A stretch of 64,000 nt of DNA. Origin: JBGSTR01 sp963707135 (GTDB taxonomy: Bacteria; Pseudomonadota; Gammaproteobacteria; Chromatiales; Chromatiaceae). The stretch covers positions 1 through 64,000 of the forward strand of contig CAVPOY010000001.1 of the NCBI GenBank assembly GCA_963707135.1, read 5' to 3'. Of the stretch, positions 37,968 to 48,441 are shown one piece after another. The notes beneath the pieces were generated by a model that saw only the letters and a program-made list of their open reading frames with translations, ran no database searches and was not told where the DNA came from. How positions within the stretch are numbered: the stretch's first letter is position 1; the number at the start of each line of letters is the position of its first letter. The position numbers were made by a program, and so were the translations under genes.

Positions 37968-39010
37968 TCAGTCGGTGTCGTGCGGAAAATGGCGGTCCAC
38001 CACGCCGGTGAATTCCTCCCTTGTGATGACCTTGGCCACGTGCTTGCGGAAGTCGGCGCGCCCCGACGACCTTGGGCGTAGCAGCAGGCGAATTTGCGCA
38101 TCAGCACGGTGCCCTTTTCTGGGCCAAAACGTTCGCACACGAGGCGGTAGTGGTAGAGCATCAATTCACGCTGCTCAGCAAGCGTTGGCTCGGGCGGTAC
38201 CGGCTCGCCGCGGAGTGCCGCCGCCGCGTGTGCAAACAACCACGGCTTGTTCAAACTTGCCCGAGCGATCATCACACCGTCGACGTCGTAACGTTCGAAG
38301 GCAGCCACCACCTTTTCGGGAGAGTCGAGATCGCCGTTGCCGATCAGCGGAATGCGCTGCAAGTGCGGCTTGATCGCTGAAATCCGATCCCAGTCCGCCT
38401 CGCCCTTGAACATGTCGGCCGCCGTTCGCCCGTGTACGGTGAGCGCCGCGGCACCAGCGCCCTCGACCACTTGGGCGATGTCGACCGCGTTAATGCGATC
38501 GCGGGTACAGCCGAGTCGGATTTTTGCCGTTACCGGCGTGGGCCGGCACGCGGCCACGACCTGCTCGATAATCTGGCCCATCCGCTCCGGTTGGCTCAAC
38601 AGGTACGAACCGCTGTGTGCTTTCTGAGTGACCTGTCGGACAGGGCAGCCAAAATTGATGTCCACCACGCTCACGCCATATTCGCTCGCAAGCCGGGCCC
38701 CGACCTTGGCAAGTGTCGGCGGGTCGTTGTCCCAGATTTGCACTGCAAGTGGACGCGGTTCGTCAACCACACCCCATAGCCGATCGGGGTGGGTGGCCTC
38801 CTGCTCGTCCAGCCACACGAAACCTCTGGCGTTGACCATCTCGGTCGCCAATAGTCCCGCTCCACCGAATTCGCGCACGATTTGCCGAAACGGGTAGTTC
38901 GTGAACCCAGCCATCGGCGCCTGCAGGATTGGCGGATCGATTTTGAGATTGCCAATCCAAAAGGGCGTTGCGAGCGGTCGCGTGGATCTTGTTGTCGCGG
39001 CAGCGGCCAT
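37968..39010 (-). CDS. dus: tRNA-dihydrouridine synthase, one frameshift
   Basis: An FMN enzyme that reduces uridines in the tRNA D-loop. The start PPILQAPMAGFTNYPFRQI is diagnostic. The catalytic Cys is in VVDINFGCPVRQVTQKAHSG. Then TVHGRTAADMFKGEADW, IPLIGNGDLDSPEK and MIARASLNKPWLF follow as expected for DusB-like proteins. An indel near 38078 separates the end; the correct frame reads RKHVAKVITREEFTGVVDR and stops at 37968. The ATG at 39010 (MAAAATTR) is preferred to a longer upstream start. It converges with the transporter pair. Confidence 0.9.
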
Positions 39011-39090
39011 GCCTAATAGGCTAAACCATGGAAGGCCAAGTCGCGAGCGGTCGCTTGCGGCGTGCGCGGACCCAACTTGGCGTCGTTGAT

Positions 39091-40340
39091 TCACTCGCTG
39101 TTTCTACGCTGCAGCACCGAGATTTCGCCCGGGGCCACTTTCTCCACCACGTTGGCATCCTCCACTGCGCCGGCCGGCAGAACCGCGGTGTCCACTTGCT
39201 GCCCGAACGAGTCGCGGAAGGTCGGGGGCGGCGTGGCCTGCGATCGCGTTCGCGCGTTGGGAGCAACGGTTTGGGGAGCACGACTGGCTATCGAGTCGGT
39301 CTTGATCAACATCGCCACCAGCCGTTCGGTTCGCAATTGCCCCGGCCTGGCAAGCTCCGTGTAGCGCGCGATTCGCTTGTTGTAGTCGCGGGCAATCTGC
39401 ACAAACGCCCGCCGGTTGAGCGCCAGGAGTTCGAGGGCCTTTACCACGCCAGCTCCCTGGTCGCTGTTGGCAGGCGCGTCACCTCTTTGAACCAGTCTTC
39501 GGCTTCGCCCACCGCAGCAGCCGCCCCCAACAACTCCGCATGCCGCAGCGGCAAAAGACGATTGAGCTCAACGGCTTCCTGCGGCCCATCACCAGGGAAG
39601 CTCTGCGAGTATCGCGTGATGTACTTCGCGCACAGCGGCATGTCGCCCGGCAACGGGAGCGGGTCACCCGGGCGTCGACCGAGCAACGATGCCAGTTGCA
39701 ACTGCGAGGCACGGGCTGCCGTAAGCGCTGTATCGCGGCGGGCCGTCATGCGGGTCAGTGCTTCGCGGACCGGCGTGGTCGATCCGCCCGACCGCGCTGC
39801 CAGACGCTCGAGCTCCGCTTGTTCGTACAAGCTCAAGTAGTAGTCGGCAACCGCGCTACACAGGTCCCAGTAGGCGGCAATCGACTCCGACTGTTCACTT
39901 CTCGTGCCAGCAGCGCGTACCACATCGGCCAGGGCGATTCCCGCGCCAGAGAGCTGTGTCCCCCGCGGTGCCTTCAGGGCGTCGCGCATCAGGCTCTCCG
40001 CGTAATCCGCGTTCGATACCGGCGGCGATAACGAAGAGGTCCCGGCGGTTGAACCATAGCTGCGGTTACGTGGCTCCATCGTGGCCGGACTTTGAGGTGT
40101 CGGAACTACCGGCTGCATGGGCCGTACGGGCGGTGGTTGGTCGACTAGCGTTCGCGGCGGTTCACTGCGAGTGCTGGCAGCGTCGAAACTGCCTGAAAAG
40201 CCCTGATTGCTGAACGGTAACTCCTCAACCGTACTTGGAGTGACCGGTGCGGAGGCGTCGCCATAGCGATCAAGTTGAGCACTGGCCGTCGACAGCCATC
40301 CGGCAAAAACCAAGGTAGCCAACGTAAGCTGGCGGCGCAT
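39091..40340 (-). CDS. Exported planctomycete protein with coiled-coil, one frameshift
   Basis: About 415 aa. AAGGAGG lies 9 bases before the ATG at 40340, and a signal peptide follows (RRQLTLATLVFAGWLSTASA). A Pro/Ser-rich region leads to a helical domain (YAESLMRDALKAPRGTQLSG, AVADYYLSLYEQAELERLAA, SQLQLASLLGRRPG). An indel near 39450 changes the frame, after which VKALELLALNRRAFVQIARD and NKRIARYTELA continue. The helical pattern resembles TolC-type outer-membrane efflux proteins, where such heptads form the periplasmic tunnel. No confirmed function. Confidence 0.65.
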
Positions 40341-40399
40341 GGGCAGAGACCTCCTTGATTGGGGGCGTCTGGCACGACTCGCGGAGGTCAACCACCTCG

Positions 40400-41506
40400 T
40401 CAATCGAGTTCTTCCAGCCAGACACGCATTTCGTTTTCGTACTCGCTCGCCAGATCGCCACGAATCAGCGTCCGCTCGAACTCTGACAAGCCATTTTCGC
40501 TGGTAATCGCTTCTTCGGCACTCTCGTACCGCAACATCGGGTCGGGCGACGTGAGTCGACGACAAATGGACATCAACAACTCGCTATCGCGGACCTCCTG
40601 CGGAACGATTTTATCAAGTCGCTGCGGCAAAGTCCGCTTCGCTTCGAGCATTGCCGCGTAGTCCTTGATGCCTGAGAACAGCGGCCGGCCCGAGAGCACT
40701 TCGACCAACACGTACCCCACACTCGCCAGGTCCGAGCGCGGTGAGACCGCTTCTCGTTCCAGGATTTCCGGCGCTGCGTACTGCGGGGTGCAGGTTCGCT
40801 GCGGGGGGAGATCGGTCAGTTCGACGGCCGAACCAATATCGATGATCTTGGGATTGCCTGTCCGCTTGATCATGATGTTGGAGGGCTTGATGTCGCCGTG
40901 CACGATATCTTCGCGGTGCAGCGCTGCCAAACCGGCAAGCACCTCGTGCACGATGGCGACGGCCATGCCAGCCTTCAGTCGTGGTCGAACCGGTCCGCGG
41001 GTTACGACCACGTTGTTAATGTATTCCCAACGATCCCAGGTCACCCGCTGTCGAGCCCGCTCGAGCATCGCGGGAGTCAGCAGGATGTCGAGGTCGTAGC
41101 CGTCGACCCACTCCATCTCCAGAATTCGGACGCGGTTCCGTTCGATGAAATTCTGCACGTCCAAGAGATTGTCGTGCTGAATCTTCGCCACCCGACAGCC
41201 AACCAGGGCCATCCGCTGCATGGCTTCGACGTAGTCGCGCTCGGACTCGAACCGCTCGGGCGAGAAGAACTTAAGTGCCACCGGCAGCGTAAAACCGTCT
41301 GAGCCGCGGCGTTCGCTCAGGTAGACCTGCCCTTGCCCCCCGGTTCCCAGGAGACGTTTGAGGCGCAAATGCTCGGTCCAGCCCAACTTGCTTCGCTGGA
41401 TCAAGTCGGAGTAGGAGCGAAAAATCTCCTCGACGTCTTGGCTGGGCGGCCGCTGATCGAGCCCGACAGTCCTCGCGGACTGGAGAATCGTGGTACTAGA
41501 ATCCAT
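40400..41506 (-). CDS. Serine/threonine protein kinase
   Basis: About 368 aa, cytosolic, with no transmembrane helix. The kinase domain shows the glycine loop LLGTGGQGQVYLSER, VALKFFSPE with the ATP Lys, RILEMEWVDGYDLD as hinge, the catalytic HREDIVHGDIKPSNIMI and an activation loop ending QYAAPEILE. The Mg-binding DFG triplet reads DIG (IIDIGSAV), a conservative variation. The N-terminal 40 residues are low complexity, with no second domain visible. Planctomycetes have many such kinases and partners are unknown. Confidence 0.9.
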   Translation of the reverse strand: MDSSTTILQSARTVGLDQRPPSQDVEEIFRSYSDLIQRSKLGWTEHLRLKRLLGTGGQGQVYLSERRGSDGFTLPVALKFFSPERFESERDYVEAMQRMALVGCRVAKIQHDNLLDVQNFIERNRVRILEMEWVDGYDLDILLTPAMLERARQRVTWDRWEYINNVVVTRGPVRPRLKAGMAVAIVHEVLAGLAALHREDIVHGDIKPSNIMIKRTGNPKIIDIGSAVELTDLPPQRTCTPQYAAPEILEREAVSPRSDLASVGYVLVEVLSGRPLFSGIKDYAAMLEAKRTLPQRLDKIVPQEVRDSELLMSICRRLTSPDPMLRYESAEEAITSENGLSEFERTLIRGDLASEYENEMRVWLEELD

Positions 41507-41853
41507 GTGTAGCGTCGCTCCACCCGAAAATTCGCGGCAGCATAACTGGATGACCGAACTGCTCGGACAACTGGCCATTCCGTTGCGCCAAACAAGCGGG
41601 TCGCGTCATCCGCCGCATCCTTGCGATTTTAGTTTGCGGGCCAGCAAAGTGTCTAGCTGAAAAACGGGGGTTTGGGGAGAATGCGGTAGATCAACACAGA
41701 AAACCTAGCAGGGAAGCTGCGGAAGCATCGTTTTCGGAGAGAGGCAAACTGGACGACTGCTGGCGTGTGGCAGAGGGCGGTCTCCTATTACGGGCGATTA
41801 CTGATAGCTGAAGTCCAATCCCGTAGCTCCTCACCGCTACTGCGGCCGCGGCG

Positions 41854-42894
41854 TCAATCTGGTGGTCGCAATCTGATCCGGGTTGGCGCGTCCCGGTTGC
41901 AGCGAATGCGACCATCGTCAAACGTGAGTTCTGCAACTTGAACTACGCTGCGGCGACTCTCTACCCCGCGGCTTTCGGCACTTGGCATTCGGCCCGGGTG
42001 GGTGAAGTAAAACAGATAGGCCCGGTCGCCGCTCACAACAACATCGGCGTGCTGACCAATGGCGCCGTCCTGAGCACCTGTGCCCGGCTCACTCAAGAGA
42101 TTGGCACCTTCTTGCCGCGTCCAACGGAGCGCATCGTCGCTGGTATAAACGGCGAGGCCCCGCCATTCATCGACGAGCATCCAATAGCGATCGTGCCAAC
42201 GAAAGACCACCGGACCTTCGCCCGGCGGTCCGTCGACCGCCCGGCCGCAGTCCCGCCACTGATAGAGGTCGTTCGAATCGGCGAAGAAGATAGCCTTGCC
42301 CGTTGGCTCGTCGTTGTACCACATCCGCCACGTGCCATCGGGCAGTTGCAGCACGGACGCGTCGATCACCTTGTCCGAGGCCAGGTCGAGCGTCGATTGC
42401 TTCTCCCAATGCACCAGGTCGCTGCTGGTCAAGTGCACAATCTGCCGTGGGTGCCCCCAATCAGCGAACACCCCCGGCACGTAGGTCAAGTACATGTGGT
42501 ACGTCCCATCGTGGTATGCCACGCCGGGCGCCCAGTGGGTTTGCTGGAGCGGTTGGTCGACGCCGCCAAGATCGATGTCCGCCGTGCCGACGTACTGCCA
42601 ACTTCGCCGCCGTCGGTGGACTCGGCAATCCCGATCCGTGTGCCATGCACCCACTCCACTCCGCGGTGCGAATCTGGCAAGTTTGCCCGCCGGCTGGTGT
42701 ACAACATGTACCACGACTTTGCCTTGCGATTCCAGCTCACCACCGGATCGGCCGCGCCGTCGAAGACGGGGTCGACAAAAAGCGGTTTGTCGGCCACCGC
42801 CACGTGTTTCGGAGTCGAGTGTTTCTGCCGTGGCAATCGCGCTGACTATCAAGACCTGCAGGACACTCGCAGCAACAAGAAGCTGACTCGGCAT
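41854..42894 (-). CDS. Exported five-bladed beta-propeller glycosidase-like protein (GH43/GH32/GH130 type), two frameshifts
   Basis: About 345 aa with a signal peptide (MPSQLLVAASVLQVLIVSAI). Recovered parts are PVFDGAADPVVSWNRKAKSW, GTRIGIAESTDGGE, TDIDLGG-type DIDLGGVDQPLQQTHWAPGV, YHMYLTYVPG, VIDASVLQLPDGTWRMWYND, GPVVFRWHDRYWMLVDEWRG and YLFYFTHPG. These alternate DP/WAP/DG strands typical of five-bladed propeller glycosidases. Indels near 42830 and 42600 split the N-terminal part. The substrate cannot be told. It lies on the same strand as, and upstream of, the kinase gene, 348 bases away. Confidence 0.72.
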   Translation of the reverse strand: MPSQLLVAASVLQVLIVSAIATAETLDSETRGGGRQTAFCRPRLRRRGRSGGELESQGKVVVHVVHQPAGKLARFAPRSGVGAWHTDRDCRVHRRRRSWQYVGTADIDLGGVDQPLQQTHWAPGVAYHDGTYHMYLTYVPGVFADWGHPRQIVHLTSSDLVHWEKQSTLDLASDKVIDASVLQLPDGTWRMWYNDEPTGKAIFFADSNDLYQWRDCGRAVDGPPGEGPVVFRWHDRYWMLVDEWRGLAVYTSDDALRWTRQEGANLLSEPGTGAQDGAIGQHADVVVSGDRAYLFYFTHPGRMPSAESRGVESRRSVVQVAELTFDDGRIRCNRDAPTRIRLRPPD

Positions 42895-42960
42895 GGAAAA
42901 TACTCGAAACGTGAACTGAGAGCCGCCATGCACAAGCCGCCCCCTTGCCGTTTGAATTAC

Positions 42961-43930
42961 TCACTCGACTTCGGCCGGAAATGGAAAACCCAATGCCTTG
43001 TCCGTCACATTCTTGAGTGGCTGGCCGGCGCGGTAACGCACCAGGTTGTCGCAGAAGAAATTCGTCATGTCATCGATTCGCGTTTTGCACTGGCCGCCGA
43101 CGTGGGGCGTTAGGATCAGGTTCGGTGCCGCCCACAGGCGACTGCTCTCGGGCAAGGGTTCGGTGTAGGTCACGTCGAGTCCCGCGCCCCACAGGTGGCC
43201 CGACTCCAGCGCGTTCGACCAGAACGTCTTCAACTACAATCGGACCGCGGGCCATGTTCACCAGCACGCTGCCTGGCTTCATCAGCGCGAGCCGCCGCGC
43301 ATCGAACATGTTGCGCGTCTGATCGTTCAGCGGCAACGCCAGGATCACCGCGTCGGCGCGGGGGAGAATTTCGTCGAGCCGGTCCGCGGCAAGCAGTTCG
43401 GCTACGTGCGGCGGTTTATTCACCGGAAACCAGTCCGTTGCCAGGATCGTGGTTTGGAACACACTCAATACTTCGGCCAGCCGCCGGCCATTGCCGCCGA
43501 GACCGACAATGGCAATCGTCGCGTGATGCAAGTCCTTCGTCGGGCGGCGGATGAACTCCCGCTTCTGGGCCGCCTCGAAGAACACCGGAAGGCAGCGGAG
43601 CGAACCAGCGAGGAGTGCCATCGTGTGGTCGGCCACCTGATTGGCCAATACACCCGAAGCACTGGTGACAAGGGTGTCCGAGCCAACCACTGCCGGCACC
43701 AGGCAATGGTCCATGCCGGCGGCTGAAGATTGAATCCACTGCAGCCGACCAGCAGCCACCACCTCTTCCCACGGTACGGGCACCTTGGCATGGCCGCAGT
43801 AGATATCGGCGGTGGGTAAGAGTTCGGCAATCCGCTCCTGACCGGCATCGACTATCTCCCAATCGGGCGCGACGCTCTGAATCTGGGCGATGTGCTGGGA
43901 TTCTACGGGATAACAAAGGACTATTCGCAC
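42961..43930 (-). CDS. D-2-hydroxyacid dehydrogenase family protein, one frameshift
   Basis: About 322 aa from a GTG at 43930. The N-terminal substrate domain is followed by QWIQSSAAGMDHCLVP. Then come the NAD-binding loop IVGLGGNGRRLAEVL, LALPLNDQTRNMFDARRLAL and the ARGPIVVEDVLVE segment. A frame shift near 43232 joins ALESGHLWGAGLDVTYTEPL and the catalytic His region NLILTPHVGG. The Asp/Arg/Glu/His quartet of the family is largely visible. It reduces 2-oxo acids with NAD(P)H; the actual substrate is unknown. It starts about 190 bases from the divergent ABC permease gene. Confidence 0.88.
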
Positions 43931-44120
43931 GTTCGACTACGGGTTAGAGTTGCCAGAAAGAACCATGGATGGACGCTCACGGACGCTCATGCAGTTGTCC
44001 TATAATAGCGTAAACATGGAGCGTTTCCGATCATAGATTGCTCCGCAATTCCAGACGCAACGATTTTCCAATGTACACCGCCCTCATTCGCGTCAAACAG
44101 CGGTTGCTTGCTAATCTACC

Positions 44121-45472
44121 ATGACCCTAGTTTTCGCCACGTCGATCGTCTGGAAGGTGACGCTGGGCGCTTCGCTGCTGGGGGCGGCGGCGGGGTTTGT
44201 AGGTACGTTTGCCGTGCTCAGGCGCCGTGCGCTGGTGGGCGACATGTTGTCACACGCCGCGCTACCCGGCATTGCCGCAGTGTTCATGATCTGGCAAACC
44301 CGCGACGTACTGCCACTTTCCCTCGGCGCTCTGGCCACGGGACTCTTGGGCGTCGCGTGTGTGGCCGGTATCGCCAAGTATACCCGCACCAGCCCCGACG
44401 CCGCCTTGGGCATTGTGCTCAGTACCTTCTTTGGCCTGGGCATCGTGCTGCTGACCATCCTGCAGGCAAACCCGGCGGGCAACAAGGCCGGACTCGATTC
44501 ATACCTATTCGGCGAGATCGCCAGCCTTCGCTCAGGCGACATCAAGGTCATCAGCATCACCGCCGGCGCGATGCTGCTCTTTGTGCTCGGGCTGTACAAG
44601 GAGTTGAAACTGCTTTCGTTCGACACCGAATACGCCGCCGCGCAAGGCTGGCCGACCTTCTGGCTCGACCTGGCAATTATGGCAGCCGTAGCGGTGGTAA
44701 CCGTTGTGGGTCTGCCGATCTGCGGCGTCGTGTTGATGGCGGCCATGCTGATTACGCCCGCGGCAGCGGCTCGGTACTGGACAAATCGTCTGGGCGTGCT
44801 GCTGGCCATTGCGGCGGGCGTGGGTGCGCTGGCCGGCTTTGGCGGCTGCATGCTCGCCGCGCCGGTTTGCTGGACGAGGCAGGCCTCGGCTGGTTGACGG
44901 TCGCCTCCGGTGCCAGCTTGCCTCCTGGACCGCTCATTGTACTGGCGGGTGCCGCGCTCCTGCTCTTCTCGCTTTTATTCGCCCCCGAACGGGGACTGGT
45001 CGCCCATTGGTGGAGCGAGCGGAAGCTGCGGTACCGGGTGGGTCGCGACCATTTGCTCCGCGCGGTTTACGAACTGAGCCCCGCCCCCGAGGCGGAATGC
45101 CCTTGGATTGATGGCGAGCGGCTGGCGAAGCATGTGAGTTGGACGGCGGCGGGCTTGAACGCCCAAGTGCTGGCCGCGACGCAAGGTGGCCTGCTAGAGC
45201 GCGACGACACCCGGCTGCGATTTACACCGGCCGGCTACCAGACGGCAGCCCACCTGGTACGTGCGCACCGACTTTGGGAGTTGTACATGATGGAGGACTT
45301 GAACCGCTCACCCCAACAAGTGCATCACGACGCGGACACCCTCGAGCACCTGTTGCCCAACGAAGTGGTCGAGCACCTGGAACGTTTGCTGAAAGCCGAG
45401 GGCCGATTGCCAACAGTGGCGCCGGGGGAAGTGCCACGATCGCCGCATAAGGTTACTTCCGACGAGGCCTAA
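44121..45472 (+). CDS. Metal ABC transporter permease fused to a DtxR/MntR-like domain, one frameshift
   Basis: The N-terminal 270 residues are a ZnuB/MntB-type permease (ABC-3): FAVLRRRALVGDMLSHAALP, SPDAALGIVLSTFFGLGIVL, SYLFGEIASLRSGDI and GVVLMAAMLITPAAAARYW. One indel near 44870 precedes GWLTVASGASLPPGPLIVLA, the last membrane segment. The final 150 residues are a winged-helix and dimerisation region like DtxR/MntR: DHLLRAVYELSP, GLLERDDTRLRFTPAGYQTA, AHRLWELYMMEDL and VHHDADTLEHLLP, with His and Glu residues matching metal ligands. No ATPase or solute-binding gene is adjacent. Confidence 0.87.
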
Positions 45473-45545
45473 GTAGTCTTGTTAGCCCCGAGGTTGCGAC
45501 GAACGTAACGACAGCAAGAGGCCGAGCGTAACCATAGCAATTAGC

Positions 45546-46847
45546 ATGATCCTGGCCGTCAACAATCCGTTTGCCCTCGACCTGCTCCCGATGGTGTTGC
45601 AGGTCATGCTGATGGCTGCGCTGGTAAACATCTCGTGCGCGGTGGTCGGTTCGTTTCTTGTACTGCGACGCATGAGCATGATGGGCGACGCGTTATCGCA
45701 TGCGGTGCTGCCGGGCTTAGTGCTGGCGTTCTTGTTTTCGGGCACTTTGAGCATCGCACCAATGTTCGCCGGCGCCGTTCTGGCGGGTTTGGTGACTACC
45801 TTTCTCACCCAGACTCTGCACGAATACGGCCGCGTATCGACCGACGCGGCGATGGGTGTGGTGTTTACCTCGCTGTTCGCGCTCGGGGTAGTGATGCTCA
45901 AACTATTTGCCTCGAAAGTGCACCTCGATACCGCCTGCGTTTACGAGGGTTCGCTCGTGTCGCTGCTGCTCGACACCATCACCGTCGCGGGCGTCGAGGT
46001 TCCGCGGCAGGTATTGGTGGCTGTGCCGGTACTGCTGGTAAACCTGGTAGTCATTACGCTGATGTGGAAAGAACTCAAGCTGACTACGTTCGACTCGTCG
46101 CTAGCCACCGCCATGGGGATCTCGGCGCCGACGGTCCACTACACGCTCATGGCGCTGGTGGCGTTGACGGCTGTGGCTTCGTTTCAGGTCGTGGGGTCGA
46201 TTCTGGTGGTGGCGATGCTTATCATTCCGCCCGCAGCGGCGCAGCTGTGCGTTGAACGCCTGCATCGACTGGTTATTCTGGCATGCGTGTTCGGACTGCT
46301 GATCGCTGTAGCGGGCTCGTTGATCGCCGTTCGTTACGACATCTCGCCGCCGGGAACGATGGCGGTGCTCGCCGGATTGCTGTACTTGCTGGCGGCCATC
46401 TTTTCCCCCACCAGTGGCGTGGTGGCCCGGACATGGTTCAATCGCCAAACGGCCGCGCGAATCGTTCGCGAGGACATCCTCGCTATGCTCTACCGCGTTG
46501 AAGAGCACGACCCAACATGCAAACTCGCCAGGGTCAACGCCATCGACGCCGTGGGCGGCGGGCTCGCGGCGCGAAGGGCACTGCGGGAGTTGATTCGTAA
46601 GGGCCAGATTCTCGAATCGCCCGCCGGGCTGCAGCTTACCGAGAGCGGCCGCACGCAAGCGAGCACGCTGGTGCGGACACACCGCTTGTGGGAGACCTAC
46701 CTGGTGGAAGAACTCGGCCTACCACTCGACCACGTGCACGAACCAGCACATCGTGTTGAACACTTCCTGGGAGCAGAACTCCGCGAGCAACTCGCCGAGC
46801 GCCTACCCGATGCCGCCGAAGACCCACACGGACGCGAAATACCGTAA
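45546..46847 (+). CDS. Second metal ABC transporter permease with a DtxR/MntR-like C-terminus
   Basis: An intact 433-residue paralogue 73 bases downstream. The permease part shows FLVLRRMSMMGDALSHAVLP, STDAAMGVVFTSLFALGVVM, TACVYEGSLVSLLLD and GSILVVAMLIIPPAAAQLC, with about eight membrane helices. From residue about 305 a cytosolic domain follows: EDILAMLYRVEEHD, GGGLAARRALRELIRKGQIL, LTESGRTQASTLVRTHRLWE and HVHEPAHRVEHFLG. This is the winged helix plus metal-binding dimer region of DtxR/MntR repressors. The two permeases should form a heterodimer for Mn, Zn or Fe, with regulatory domains as built-in sensors, by inference. Confidence 0.9.
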   Translation: MILAVNNPFALDLLPMVLQVMLMAALVNISCAVVGSFLVLRRMSMMGDALSHAVLPGLVLAFLFSGTLSIAPMFAGAVLAGLVTTFLTQTLHEYGRVSTDAAMGVVFTSLFALGVVMLKLFASKVHLDTACVYEGSLVSLLLDTITVAGVEVPRQVLVAVPVLLVNLVVITLMWKELKLTTFDSSLATAMGISAPTVHYTLMALVALTAVASFQVVGSILVVAMLIIPPAAAQLCVERLHRLVILACVFGLLIAVAGSLIAVRYDISPPGTMAVLAGLLYLLAAIFSPTSGVVARTWFNRQTAARIVREDILAMLYRVEEHDPTCKLARVNAIDAVGGGLAARRALRELIRKGQILESPAGLQLTESGRTQASTLVRTHRLWETYLVEELGLPLDHVHEPAHRVEHFLGAELREQLAERLPDAAEDPHGREIP

Positions 46848-46915
46848 TGAGCCGCAGGGGCGAGTCGTTCACCCTCTCCCGGGCGATCACCCATGGGTGA
46901 GGGCCATGGGGAGGC

Positions 46916-47784
46916 TCACTTCCTCGCGATCAGCCCCCGCAGCGTTCGCAGGTTCATCGCGTCGAAATCCTCGCCGGCCTCGCTCGTACCCTTGGGCGTT
47001 TCGAGGTACATCGGCACTTTGGCGAAGCGACGGTCGTTCATCAGGTGGCGGAACGGTTCCAGGCCCATCTCGCCCTCGCCGATATGGGCGTGGCGGTCGA
47101 CCCGCGAGCCGAGCGGCTTGGCGCTGTCGTTGAGGTGAAACGCCTTGATCCGATTGAGCGACCGACCGTACGGTCGAGCTCGCGCATGGTGGCTAGGTAC
47201 TCCTGCTTGGTTTCCATCGGATAGCCGGCGGCGAACACGTGGCAGGTGTCGAAGCAGACGCCCAGTCGGTCCGGATCGCGCACTTCGTCGATGATCGTCG
47301 GCCAGATGCTCGAACCGCCAACCAAGGTTCGACCCCTGCCCGGCGGTGGTTTCCAGCAGGCACCTGGGCCGCAATGCCCTTGGTTTGCTTGTGCACCTCG
47401 TCGAGCGCCTCGAGCGATTCGCCGGAGGCCGGCCTTCTCGCTGCTGGTGGTGAACGCGCCGGGGTGGGCCACCACGTAGGGAATGCCGAGCTTCTCGGCC
47501 CGCTCGAGCTCGACCACCAAGGCGTCGATCGACTTTTTCCACAGCTCGTCGTCCGGGCTGGCCAGGTTGATCAGGTACGAGTCGTGGGCTATCGGGTGCG
47601 AGATGCCCAGTTCGGTGAGCGACGCTTGAAACCGGTCGGCCTCATCGTCGGTCGATCGTCTTTGCCCGCCACTGGTTGTTGTTCTTGGTGAACAGTTGCA
47701 CGCAGTCGCACCCGGCGGCTGGGCGGCTTCGACGGCTTTGTGGTAGCCGCCGGCAATCGACATGTGGGCACCGAGGAGAGGCAT
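46916..47784 (-). CDS. nfo: Endonuclease IV (AP endonuclease), several frameshifts
   Basis: A Zn-dependent apurinic/apyrimidinic endonuclease of base excision repair. The ATG at 47784 opens MPLLGAHMSIAGGYHKAVEA, diagnostic for Nfo. Further pieces are VQLFTKNNNQWRAK, IAHDSYLINLASPD, YVVAHPGAFTT (metal His), GVCFDTCHVFAAGYP (metal Asp/His), FHLNDSAKPLGSRVDRHAHI and PMYLETPKG. They lie in changing frames with breaks near 47710, 47660, 47425, 47350 and 47165. All metal-binding motifs can be found, so the gene itself is probably intact in the organism. Confidence 0.88.
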
Positions 47785-47982
47785 GCGGAGGGCTTTCGAT
47801 CGGTGAAAGGTTCGTGGAAAGGGCAGCTGACTCACAGGCCCAAACGGCGAAGCACGAGTGACGACCAGTTCCTACGACCAGCCATCCCGTCATTCGCCCG
47901 CCGGGCGTTGAACCAAAGCGGCAGGCACCATAAAATCTCAGCTTCCCCACCATACAGCACCTCTAAATCGAGAGCATCCCCC

Positions 47983-48441
47983 ATGGAACGTACGCTCATT
48001 CTGCTCAAACCCGACTGTGTCCAGCGGCGGCTGATGGGCCGCATCATCACCCGCTTCGAAGACAAGGGGCTGACGTTTGTCGCCATGAAATTGATGCAGG
48101 TCACCCCGGACCTCGCCAAGCAGCACTACGCCGAGCACGTCGAAAAGGGCTGGTACCCCACGCTCGAGGCGTTCATCACCGGCGGCCCAATTGTAGCGGC
48201 CGTCCTGGAAGGACTCGAAGCAATCACGGTTGTCCGCGATATGCTCGGCGCCACCAGCGGGCTGAAGGCAGCCGCTGGCACCATCCGCGGCGACTTCAGC
48301 AGCAGCCGGCAGATGAACCTGGTGCACGGTTCCGATGGTCCTGACGCGGCCGCGCGCGAAATCGCCCTGTACTTCCAACCCGAAGAACTGGTCGACCACG
48401 AGCCAACCATGGCGCCGTGGATGCGTGCCGCGGATGAGTAG
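47983..48441 (+). CDS. ndk: Nucleoside diphosphate kinase
   Basis: 152 aa starting ERTLILLKPDCVQRRLMGRI. The segments FVAMKLMQVTPDLAKQHY, PTLEAFITGGPIVAAVLEG and GTIRGDFSSSRQMNLVHGSD, with the phosphorylated His, are complete. It exchanges the gamma-phosphate between nucleoside triphosphates and diphosphates. An ATG at 47983 follows weak Shine-Dalgarno sequence. Its end overlaps the next gene by 8 bases. Length is normal, with no indel. Confidence 0.95.
   Translation: MERTLILLKPDCVQRRLMGRIITRFEDKGLTFVAMKLMQVTPDLAKQHYAEHVEKGWYPTLEAFITGGPIVAAVLEGLEAITVVRDMLGATSGLKAAAGTIRGDFSSSRQMNLVHGSDGPDAAAREIALYFQPEELVDHEPTMAPWMRAADE

Noticed and set aside
41938..43113. A 391-residue plus-strand ORF
   Set aside because: It is antisense to the propeller protein and the dehydrogenase end, with no start signal or domain.
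44121..46847. Permease-repressor fusion as an artefact of merged genes
   Set aside because: The second gene is one clean frame across both domains and the first shows the same architecture, so the fusion is real.
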